58,749 nt of DNA from an uncultured Bacteroidota bacterium. Lineage in GTDB: Bacteria > Bacteroidota > Bacteroidia > Chitinophagales > LD1. Position numbers and translations under genes: made by a program. Under the pieces are notes generated by a model. The model made no database searches, was not told the DNA's origin, and saw only the letters and a list, made by a program, of their open reading frames with translations. Numbering within the stretch: the first letter of the stretch is position 1; the number at the start of each line of letters is the position of its first letter. The DNA is taken from positions 1-58,749 of the forward strand of contig CAIXGR010000086.1 of assembly GCA_903919075.1 (NCBI GenBank), in the 5' to 3' direction. Of this stretch, positions 17,519 through 24,941 are shown in pieces.

Positions 17519-18166
17519 ATGGCAAAAAAAGCAATAGACAAGAAGCAAATCAGACACATTGCTATATCCGGTAACATAGGCGCCGGTAAAACAACACTTA
17601 CCAAAATATTGTCGAAAAATTTTGGGTGGATACCACACTTTGAAGATGTGGAAAACAATCCTTACCTGAATGATTTTTATGAAGACATGCCAAGGTGGTC
17701 GTTCAACTTACAAGTTTACTTTTTGAACTCTCGTTTTCGCACCATTATTGATATTCAGAAGGGAGAAGAAATAATTATACAAGACCGTACGATCCATGAA
17801 GATGCGATGATATTTGCACCTAATCTTCACTCCATGGGATTAATGTCGACCCGCGATTTTGAAAATTATACACGTCTTTTTGAAACACTTTCTTCTTTAA
17901 TCCGCCCGCCTGATTTATTGATTTATTTGAAGGCCAGCGTTCCTACTTTGGTTAATCAAATACAAAAACGTGGTAGGGAATATGAGGACAATTTACGTTT
18001 GGATTATCTGCGCCGCTTAAATGAATACTACGAAAAGTGGACCACTGGCTATAAATCGGGCCGGATGATGGTGGTTGATGTAGACAAAACTAACTTTGTT
18101 GATGATGAAGATGCGCAAGCGGATATTATCAATAGAGTTAGGGCTGAGTTGTACGGGCTTTTTTGA
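17519..18166 (+). CDS. Deoxynucleoside kinase (dGK/dAK/dCK family)
   Basis: 215 residues. P-loop GNIGAGKTT (18-26) follows the strand IAISG. The catalytic region has the ERS-like IIQDRTIHEDAMIFA segment and the LID arginine stretch RGREYEDNLRLDYLRRLNEYY. MPRWSFNLQVYFLNSRF is the substrate-pocket helix of this family. It phosphorylates a deoxynucleoside at the 5' position for salvage; base specificity is not readable from the sequence. It lies between trpS and rarA on the same strand. Confidence 0.93.
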   Translation: MAKKAIDKKQIRHIAISGNIGAGKTTLTKILSKNFGWIPHFEDVENNPYLNDFYEDMPRWSFNLQVYFLNSRFRTIIDIQKGEEIIIQDRTIHEDAMIFAPNLHSMGLMSTRDFENYTRLFETLSSLIRPPDLLIYLKASVPTLVNQIQKRGREYEDNLRLDYLRRLNEYYEKWTTGYKSGRMMVVDVDKTNFVDDEDAQADIINRVRAELYGLF

Positions 18167-18221
18167 GAAGCTGAATTAAACTTTTCAATTACTAATTGCT
18201 AACTTCATTTTTTAAGAGGTA

Positions 18222-19487
18222 ATGAATATGTTAGCACCCCTGCCGGAAAGATTAAGACCAAAAACTATTGCAGAATTTGTAGGCCAACAGCATTTAATTG
18301 GCGAGGGCAAAGTATTGCGCAAGCTTATTGATTCGGGCAATATTCCTTCTATCATTTTTTGGGGGCCACCGGGTGTGGGTAAAACTTCATTAGCACGTTT
18401 TATTGCCGAGCAAGTGCATTTACCCTTTCATCAACTTAGCGCTATTGATTCGGGTGTGAAAGAGGTGCGGCGCGTAATTGAAGAAGCGACAGAAATAGGA
18501 AAGTCTATTTTGTTTATTGATGAAATACACCGGTTCAATAAGGCGCAACAAGATGCACTGCTTGGTGCTGTTGAACGGGGCACTATTATTTTGATTGGTG
18601 CTACAACTGAAAATCCTTCGTTTGAAGTAATCTCGGCACTCCTCTCCCGCTGCCAGGTTTATGTATTGAAATCTTTGGAAAGAGAAGACCTTGAAAAACT
18701 TTTGAAACATGCGGTTGAAAAGGATATAGAGATTTCGAAGAAGGATGTTGTAATTAAAGAAACAGAGGCTATACTAAAATACTCGGGCGGCGATGCAAGA
18801 AAATTGTTGAACGTATTGGAGCTTGTAGTTAATTCCATTAACACCAAGCCAATTGAAATAACCAACGAAATAGTTGAGCAGGTTATACAACAAAAAATTG
18901 CCATTTATGATAAAAGTGGCGAGCAGCATTACGACATTATTTCGGCCTTTCTAAAATCAATGCGCGGCAGCGACCCAAACGCTGCCTTATATTATTTGGC
19001 AAGAATGATAGCCGGTGGCGAAGACCCCAAATTTATAGCGCGCCGTATGTTGATTCTTGCCAGCGAAGATATAGGCAATGCCAACCCAAATGCACTATTG
19101 CTTGCAACATCTTGCTTTCAGGCGGTAACTATGATAGGTTACCCGGAATGCGACCTTATACTTTCGCAAACGGTTATATACCTGGCTACTTCGCCCAAAA
19201 GCAATTCAGCCACTACAGCTATTAGTGCGGCAAAACAAATGGTTGCCAGCACCGGCGATTTACCGGTGCCCTTGCCTATACGAAACGCACCTACTAAGCT
19301 GATGAAAGATTTAAACTACGGTAAAGATTATAAATACGCCCACCAATACGAAGGCAATTTTGCCGACCTTGAATTTCTTCCTGAAAAAATAAAAGGTTCA
19401 AAATTTTATGAGCCGGGTGACAACGCCCGCGAAGTTGAGATAAGAAACAATTTGAAAAAATGGTGGAAGGAAAAATATGGATACTAA
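18222..19487 (+). CDS. rarA: Replication-associated recombination protein A
   Basis: 421 residues. AAA+ ATPase with Walker A GPPGVGKT (48-55), Walker B ILFIDEIHR (96-104), sensor 1 IGATTENPSFEV, and the C-terminal tetramerisation segments (MIAGGEDPKFIARRMLILASEDIG). NMLAPLPERLRPKTIAEFVGQ is the usual N-terminus. RarA/MgsA works at stalled replication forks and interacts with SSB and gap repair. It is convergent with the DUF2252 gene, with one base between the two stops. Confidence 0.96.
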   Translation: MNMLAPLPERLRPKTIAEFVGQQHLIGEGKVLRKLIDSGNIPSIIFWGPPGVGKTSLARFIAEQVHLPFHQLSAIDSGVKEVRRVIEEATEIGKSILFIDEIHRFNKAQQDALLGAVERGTIILIGATTENPSFEVISALLSRCQVYVLKSLEREDLEKLLKHAVEKDIEISKKDVVIKETEAILKYSGGDARKLLNVLELVVNSINTKPIEITNEIVEQVIQQKIAIYDKSGEQHYDIISAFLKSMRGSDPNAALYYLARMIAGGEDPKFIARRMLILASEDIGNANPNALLLATSCFQAVTMIGYPECDLILSQTVIYLATSPKSNSATTAISAAKQMVASTGDLPVPLPIRNAPTKLMKDLNYGKDYKYAHQYEGNFADLEFLPEKIKGSKFYEPGDNAREVEIRNNLKKWWKEKYGY

Positions 19488-19488
19488 G

Positions 19489-20703
19489 CTACGTAAGTTT
19501 TAATTTACCGGCTCCGTATGCTTTTTTATACTCGCCCCAATATTTCTCGGTGGTTTGTGCATACTCCTCGGCATAGTTAATAATGGCGGGTTCAATTTTA
19601 TTTAGTCTTTTTCCAAACCTTATTAATTCATCGGCAATGGCTGAGCCTTGCCTGCCGCTACTTCTTAAATTATTCCAAGCCACAATAGCGCCCATATCTG
19701 TTAATAACTGATTGAATTTTTTCGGGTCTTTTTCCAGAAACCTAAAGTCTATTTTATCTTCCAACGGCTGTAGTTCTTTCATCACAAACCATTTTTTATC
19801 AATTTTCACTGGATTCAAAAATGCAGGAGGTGATGCTTGTACCCTTTTTTGAATATTTATCAACCGGTCAGCTTCATTCTTCCAGTTTGGCTGTTTCAAC
19901 TTGTGGAAATATAATGCAGACGGAGGCATTACTTCTTTAATATCCAGCAAATAGCGCCCATCATGTTTACCGTTTCCATTTACTAAAATCAGGTATCTTT
20001 CAACACCAATGCTGCCGGTGCCTATGGCCCTACCTGCAACATCCATTACTTTAAAAAATTCGGGGTGGCGCGTGTTTTTTTCTGCCCATGCATTAATAAT
20101 GCCTTTAACTTTTTCTTTAATCTCAGCCTTAGCTTTAAAGGCTTTCAATTCAATAAACTTAATGTGTGCTTTGCTACCGGATAAGGTTACTCTTTTTGCG
20201 AGCAAATCTTTTCGCTTACGAGTGGCTACATTATCTAAAAAATCGCGCACAAAACCACGCGCAGTTTCCTGTTCAATAAATTTTATGTAGCCTGCCGATA
20301 AATTTTTAGCGTATGATTGCAGAAATGCTTTTACCAGTTCACCACACTCCTGCCTGGTCATTTTAACCAAGCCTGCTGATAAAAAAATGCTGGTGCATAA
20401 GCGCACCACATCCATTAAGCAAGGCGCCAGCAGCGATTCATCAAAATCATTCATATCAAAATACGCCAACCGGTTATCGCCTTTAAAGCTGCCAAAATTT
20501 TCGAGATGTAAATCACCACATATCCAAGCTTTGGGAGAGTTAAAGATGAAAGATTTTTGCGGCAGGTCATCATAGAACAGATGGCAGGTGCCCCTAAAAA
20601 ATCTAAATGGGCTTTCGGTTAAGGCCTCATATTTTAATTTCAACAATTCAGGCTCGCGGTCCTTATTGAATTTTTTAATGCGCTTAACAATATTTTTAGG
20701 CAT
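19489..20703 (-). CDS. DUF2252 family protein
   Basis: 404 residues. Hallmarks are the FFRGTCHLFYDDLP block, then ICGDLHLENFGSF with the conserved GDxHxxNFG, and YFDMNDFDES; the latter two resemble the catalytic loop and metal-binding DFD of aminoglycoside-kinase-like folds. RAIGTGSIGVERYLILVNG continues the fold. The activity is unknown; the kinase-like pattern suggests a phosphotransferase, which is inference from the motifs. It is followed 28 bases upstream by the MscS gene on the same strand. Confidence 0.9.
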   Translation of the reverse strand: MPKNIVKRIKKFNKDREPELLKLKYEALTESPFRFFRGTCHLFYDDLPQKSFIFNSPKAWICGDLHLENFGSFKGDNRLAYFDMNDFDESLLAPCLMDVVRLCTSIFLSAGLVKMTRQECGELVKAFLQSYAKNLSAGYIKFIEQETARGFVRDFLDNVATRKRKDLLAKRVTLSGSKAHIKFIELKAFKAKAEIKEKVKGIINAWAEKNTRHPEFFKVMDVAGRAIGTGSIGVERYLILVNGNGKHDGRYLLDIKEVMPPSALYFHKLKQPNWKNEADRLINIQKRVQASPPAFLNPVKIDKKWFVMKELQPLEDKIDFRFLEKDPKKFNQLLTDMGAIVAWNNLRSSGRQGSAIADELIRFGKRLNKIEPAIINYAEEYAQTTEKYWGEYKKAYGAGKLKLT

Positions 20704-20731
20704 ATATAATTTTAATTACCGGCTAAAGTTT

Positions 20732-21589
20732 TCATGTGGTTTTTAATTCCAACACACTATCGTCGTGCGCAATGTCTATCCCTTCTTTTGTAAAACGCTC
20801 CTTCAATGTTTTCAGCAAATCGCACTTCATATTAAAAGCATCGGCATCATTTTTAGCCCAAATATTGGCTCGCAGGCGTACACCCTTATCTTCAAAAGCT
20901 AAAATATAAGCCTTAACAACTTCTTTTCCCTCCATTTTTTCCGAAACAGCTCTTAAATCTAAATGTAAGGGATGTTTAAGTGCCGCTTCCTGCATAATTT
21001 CAAGCGCAAGATTATGATTGCTTTTATAGGTAATCAACAACTCAAAGTAAAGCTGGATATGTTCATCTTTAATAGTTGAGTTTAAAATTTGTTCACGGCT
21101 TATTACCGAGTTAGGTATTACTATCCTCCGGTTTTCATTTCCTTTAATTATTGTATGGCGCAACGTAATATCCTCTACAGTTCCACTCTGGCCGTTTGAA
21201 AGCAGTTTAATTTTATCGCCTACGCTAAACGGTTTATAGATAACAATAAAAATGCCACTAATGATATTACTAAATGCCTCCTGTGATGCAAAACCTATAA
21301 TAGCGGCCAGTATACCGGCACCGGTAAACAGTGTTTTACCAATACCATGCAACTCGGGAATATTCCAAAAGATGAAAAATACTGCCCCAACAAAAACAAG
21401 CAGACTAACTGTATTTTGAAGGAAAGAATAATTAGTGGGGTCGACGTTAAGCACCCTGGCACTGCGCTTAATGTACCGGTGCAATAAAACATTCAAAAAC
21501 TTTGCAACTACTGCTGCTATAATAATTGTAACAACAGGCCCTATAAAGGTTTCTATTCGGTGGATATCAATTTTAAATGAGAGGAGCAT
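20732..21589 (-). CDS. MscS-family mechanosensitive channel
   Basis: 285 residues with two to three N-terminal hydrophobic segments (about 17-35, 58-76 and 85-105). The pore-lining TM3 and beta-domain signature reads GFASQEAFSNIISGIFIVIYKPFSVGDKI, and IVIPNSVISREQILNST is also conserved in MscS. It opens under membrane tension to release solutes. It is the short MscS type with no long periplasmic domain. It sits between DUF2252 and the OmpA-like gene on the same strand; spacings of 28 and 38 bases suggest a shared transcript, but the functions do not tie together. Confidence 0.93.
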   Translation of the reverse strand: MLLSFKIDIHRIETFIGPVVTIIIAAVVAKFLNVLLHRYIKRSARVLNVDPTNYSFLQNTVSLLVFVGAVFFIFWNIPELHGIGKTLFTGAGILAAIIGFASQEAFSNIISGIFIVIYKPFSVGDKIKLLSNGQSGTVEDITLRHTIIKGNENRRIVIPNSVISREQILNSTIKDEHIQLYFELLITYKSNHNLALEIMQEAALKHPLHLDLRAVSEKMEGKEVVKAYILAFEDKGVRLRANIWAKNDADAFNMKCDLLKTLKERFTKEGIDIAHDDSVLELKTT

Positions 21590-21627
21590 AATTTAATTTC
21601 CAAATTTCGATTTAACTATAACATATT

Positions 21628-23547
21628 CTATATTCCCATTACTACAAATTCAGTTCTTCTGTTTTTGGCTTTCCCTTCGGGCGTGGTATTGGGTGCCACA
21701 GGTTTTGATGCGGCATAACCCCTGTAACTGATGCGTTCAGCATCAACTCCTTTTTCTATCATATAATTATAAACGCTTTTTGCCCTGTTTTCTGATAGTG
21801 TTTTATTTCTCTCTTCGCTTCCGGTATTATCTGTGTGTCCGCCAAACTCAATTTTCATAGTTGGGTTTGTTTTCAGTAGATTTATAATCACCCCTAACTC
21901 AGTCATCGATTCTGGTTTTAAATCAAATTTTTCGGGGTCAAAAAAGATATTGTTTAACACAACCGCTTCGCCAGCCATAATTTTTCGCAACGGAATATTA
22001 AACTCAAAAGGAAGACCATCCTTGCTATCTTTCAATGAAATATTTTGTGAGTAAAAAAGATAGCCCGGCTTAATTACTTCAATCGCATAATTTTTGCCGG
22101 CCGGTAGGGTTGATAGGTAGTGGCCATTCACTTTATCTGAGGAAAACGAATTATACAACTTACCGGTTTCAACATCATAAACTTCGATATTAGCTGAAAT
22201 CGATGCGCCGGTAATGCTATCGTATACATTTCCATTTATATACGTGGTGTACATCGGGCGTAAATTCTCTGGCATGTCAAATGTGTAAATATCCTTTTCT
22301 CCCTTACTATCTTTTTGCTGTGTAGCATAAAAGGCTTTACTGCCATCAACTGTTACAAAAATTCCGTTCTCGTCGCCGGGTGTGTTTATAGGGTAGCCCA
22401 AATTAACGGGCTTGCCCCAAGTGCCATCCGCCTGTTTTTTGCTCATATAAATATCAAAATTGCCCATGCCCGGATGCCCGTTGCTGGAAAAATAAAGGGT
22501 TTGCCCATCAGGATGAATAAAGGGCAGCATCTCATCGAACTGTGTATTGATATTATCGCCCAAATTTTCAGGTGTACTCCAGCCGGTTTTATCATCATAA
22601 TAACTTACAAAAATATCGCTGCCGCCCTTGGTTCCTTGTCTTACTGATGAAAAATATAACGACCTGCCATCGGCGCTTATGCAAGGTTGAGCATCCCAAC
22701 CGGGTGTGTTTATAGGGCGCCCCATGTTATTAGGTTTCTCCCAAACACCACCGGTAAGGCGGCTCATATAAATATCAGCACGGCCCACGCCATCTTGGCG
22801 CTCGCCACTTGTAAAGAAAAGGTACTTACCGCTTGGCGAAATACATTCGGCACCTTCAACATATTGCTCCGTATTGATAGTAGTTAATGGCTGTGCCTGA
22901 CTATAATAGCCACCGGTATTTATGGACATATAAATATTTTCATCCTGATAAATACCTAATCCGGTGTGGCGGGTAAAATATAGGTATTTCCCATCGGCAG
23001 TTAGCGATGGCATACTTTCATCGTCAGCAGTATTTACACCTGAGCCAAGATTAATAGGCTTGAATGGACCAGGATGTTTTATGGCCTCAACACCAAAATC
23101 GCAGTCCTTCAACATTTTTTCGGCAAGAAACCGTGTTGAAGCTGGTATTTTTTCGACTTTAAGATATTCATGCAAGTGTATTTTGGCAGTATCATATAAG
23201 CCTTGATCCAGGTAACATTTTGCTAACTGAAAATCAATATCAGGCATATAATCTTTACTCAATAGTTTCACCTTTTCAAAAGCCTGGGCAGCTTTGCTGT
23301 ATTCATGCAAAAAATCAAGTTTTATTTGGCCAATGGATATCCAAGCATCAATAAAATTATCTTTCTCCATTACTGCTAAATGAAAAAATGAATCAGCCAT
23401 TATGAACTTCTGAAACTGGTAGTCGTTATCGCCACGGGTAAAATAGTCCTGTGCTTTTCCTTTGGCAGTTTCTTTAGTCGTAAACTGGGCAAAAGAAAAT
23501 ACCGGAATAATCAGCATCACAATCAATAACAACTTAGCCATTTTCAT
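21628..23547 (-). CDS. PorE-like OmpA protein (TPR, beta-propeller, CRD, OmpA)
   Basis: 639 residues. A signal peptide (MKMAKLLLIVMLIIPVFSFAQ) is followed by TPR helices (about 25-150), then five WD40-like PD40 blades with repeated YFSS and GG-DIY-type strands (about 165-430), a carboxypeptidase-regulatory-like domain (about 432-505, NGNVYDSITGASI), and a C-terminal OmpA domain (about 525-639) with GGHTDNTGSEERNKTLSENRA. This domain order and length match PorE, the T9SS component that links the outer-membrane machinery to peptidoglycan in Porphyromonas. Many Bacteroidota have several paralogs of this design, so a direct T9SS role is likely but unproved. Confidence 0.88.
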   Translation of the reverse strand: MKMAKLLLIVMLIIPVFSFAQFTTKETAKGKAQDYFTRGDNDYQFQKFIMADSFFHLAVMEKDNFIDAWISIGQIKLDFLHEYSKAAQAFEKVKLLSKDYMPDIDFQLAKCYLDQGLYDTAKIHLHEYLKVEKIPASTRFLAEKMLKDCDFGVEAIKHPGPFKPINLGSGVNTADDESMPSLTADGKYLYFTRHTGLGIYQDENIYMSINTGGYYSQAQPLTTINTEQYVEGAECISPSGKYLFFTSGERQDGVGRADIYMSRLTGGVWEKPNNMGRPINTPGWDAQPCISADGRSLYFSSVRQGTKGGSDIFVSYYDDKTGWSTPENLGDNINTQFDEMLPFIHPDGQTLYFSSNGHPGMGNFDIYMSKKQADGTWGKPVNLGYPINTPGDENGIFVTVDGSKAFYATQQKDSKGEKDIYTFDMPENLRPMYTTYINGNVYDSITGASISANIEVYDVETGKLYNSFSSDKVNGHYLSTLPAGKNYAIEVIKPGYLFYSQNISLKDSKDGLPFEFNIPLRKIMAGEAVVLNNIFFDPEKFDLKPESMTELGVIINLLKTNPTMKIEFGGHTDNTGSEERNKTLSENRAKSVYNYMIEKGVDAERISYRGYAASKPVAPNTTPEGKAKNRRTEFVVMGI

Positions 23548-23598
23548 ATTATATTATTTTTATACTTAAATACTCTTCAGAAAATACGATAAACGACT

Positions 23599-24219
23599 TT
23601 AAGGCACATTTATATATTTATGAATTTGCACTGATATTTGCCACTTCGGGTTTTGCTTAACATAGTGTACTATTAAAGGTAAAACCTCTTTTTCCTTACT
23701 CCATTCAGGTTGCAGGAACAGCCTGCATTCGCTACTTACTTTTACTGCATTTTCCTCTGCAAAGCGAAAATCATTGCGGTGAAAAACTATAGCCTTCAAT
23801 TCATTGGCCAACTTTAGGCACTCATCCAACGGTAGCTTAAAACGTTTTGGCGAAACGCAAATCCAATCCCACTCTCCGCTCATTGGGTAAGCCCCGGAGG
23901 TTTCAACGTGTGTGCGTATGTTATTTGAATGTAACAGATGCGTAAGCTGATCAAGGTTATAGGTTAAAGGCTCTCCTCCGGTTATTACGCAAATCGGAGC
24001 ACCCGATTTTACAACCTCATCTACTATTTCTTCAACCTTCCAAAGCGGGTGTTTTTCTGCCAGCCAACTTTCTTTTACATCGCACCAGGTACAACCCACA
24101 TCACAGCCCCCTAACCTTACAAAATAAGCAGCGTTACCTTGGTGAAAGCCCTCGCCTTGAATAGTATAAAAATGCTCCATCACAGGCAACTGTGATGGAT
24201 ATTGATTTTTTGAGTTCAC
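23599..24219 (-). CDS. queE: 7-carboxy-7-deazaguanine synthase (radical SAM)
   Basis: 206 residues. The N-terminus has YTIQGEGFHQG and FVRLGGCDVGCTWCDVKESW: the Cys39-x3-Cys43-x2-Cys46 triad binds the 4Fe-4S cluster and SAM. VCVITGGEPL-type glycine motifs (ICVITGGEP) follow. QueE makes CDG from carboxy-tetrahydropterin, an early step of the queuosine pathway. The family is usually 210-240 residues, so this is at the short end but complete. queC, queD and queF are not in the window. The 307-base stretch upstream holds a possible structured leader RNA. Confidence 0.95.
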   Translation of the reverse strand: MNSKNQYPSQLPVMEHFYTIQGEGFHQGNAAYFVRLGGCDVGCTWCDVKESWLAEKHPLWKVEEIVDEVVKSGAPICVITGGEPLTYNLDQLTHLLHSNNIRTHVETSGAYPMSGEWDWICVSPKRFKLPLDECLKLANELKAIVFHRNDFRFAEENAVKVSSECRLFLQPEWSKEKEVLPLIVHYVKQNPKWQISVQIHKYINVP

Positions 24220-24274
24220 AACGGTGCAAATTGAATATAAAAAAGTGAGAAAAATTGAAAGTGAATATGCACAA

Positions 24275-24389
24275 AATAACCTGCCTTAATTGATGTGCCC
24301 AAAACTACCACAGTTATAAGGCTATATATTGCATTAAACATGCCGGGCAAATAGTTTTGGTAGAGGGCTTATAAAGCAGGCTGGTTATT
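24275..24389 (-). other. Possible structured leader RNA of queE
   Basis: The 307-base gap 24220-24526 has no gene. On the minus strand it can fold into nested stems: AATAACC (24389-24383) with GGTTATT (24281-24275), extended by a further GCCT/AGGC helix; an inner nine-pair helix CCAAAACTA (24360-24352) with TAGTTTTGG (24307-24299); and a small GCAT/ATGC loop within it. The element ends 55 bases before the queE start. It resembles no riboswitch that I can name, including the preQ1 classes. The pairing is visible in the sequence; regulation is inference. Confidence 0.3.
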
Positions 24390-24459
24390 GAGCTAAATAT
24401 GTGCAGCTTTAAAAGGAAAACATTATCAGAAAAATAACCTTTGTTCCACAAAACAAAAT

Positions 24460-24492
24460 GCCCACATTTGATTCTTTACATCAAATGCGGGC
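24460..24492 (-). terminator. Terminator of the PID-CTERM-like gene
   Basis: On the minus strand GCCCGCATTTGAT pairs with ATCAAATGTGGGC (one G-T pair), followed by the T-rich stretch ATTTTGTTTTG. It lies 35 bases after the stop of the small gene at 24527. Confidence 0.75.
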
Positions 24493-24526
24493 TAAGAATA
24501 TATTAATGCTTAGAGCAGAATGGCTT

Positions 24527-24745
24527 TTATTCGCTAACTTCTAACTCGGCTGTTTCTCTTTCTTTAAGCTTCTTGTAGCCGTAAGTTGCAGCACCAATTA
24601 ACAGGGTTACAACACCGCTATCAATAGGACCACTAGTACTTCCACCTGGAGGTGGCGGTGGTGGTGCACCTTGCGCCATTACTGAAACAGTAGCAGATAC
24701 AAGTATCAGTGTTACTACAACAGCTAATATTTTTTGAATTTTCAT
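24527..24745 (-). CDS. Small PID-CTERM-like sorted protein
   Basis: 72 residues. A signal peptide (ILAVVVTLILVSATVSVMAQ) is followed by a short Pro/Gly linker (six Pro then GG), then GPIDSGVVTLLIGAATYGYK and a basic/acidic tail. The pattern PID, a short hydrophobic stretch and a basic tail matches the PID-CTERM sorting signal described in Bacteroidota, related in design to PEP-CTERM/exosortase signals. The mature chain would be little more than the linker, as is common for these tiny proteins. No exosortase gene is in the window. It could instead be a simple small membrane protein. It has its own terminator. Confidence 0.7.
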   Translation of the reverse strand: MKIQKILAVVVTLILVSATVSVMAQGAPPPPPPGGSTSGPIDSGVVTLLIGAATYGYKKLKERETAELEVSE

Positions 24746-24850
24746 AAGCTTTTATTTTTTGGGTGATACAATGCTTAAAATATGCGTTTTGTTAAAATCT
24801 AGCGCAATTAACATTTAATACGCTACAATATTAGCCATTTATTTTCAAAA

Positions 24851-24877
24851 TAACAAAATTATTATCAACAATTTTGT
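24851..24877 (-). terminator. AT-rich hairpin after the SprB-repeat gene
   Basis: AACAAAATT pairs with AATTTTGTT in a perfect nine-pair stem with a nine-base loop. It lies 65 bases downstream of the SprB-repeat gene stop. The tail (ATTTTGAAAATAAA on the minus strand) is only moderately T-rich, so termination is probable but weak. Confidence 0.5.
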
Positions 24878-24941
24878 TACAACTACCTTAATATACAATT
24901 ACCCCTACATTTTGGCAATGTAATTATAGGGTACAACGGGG

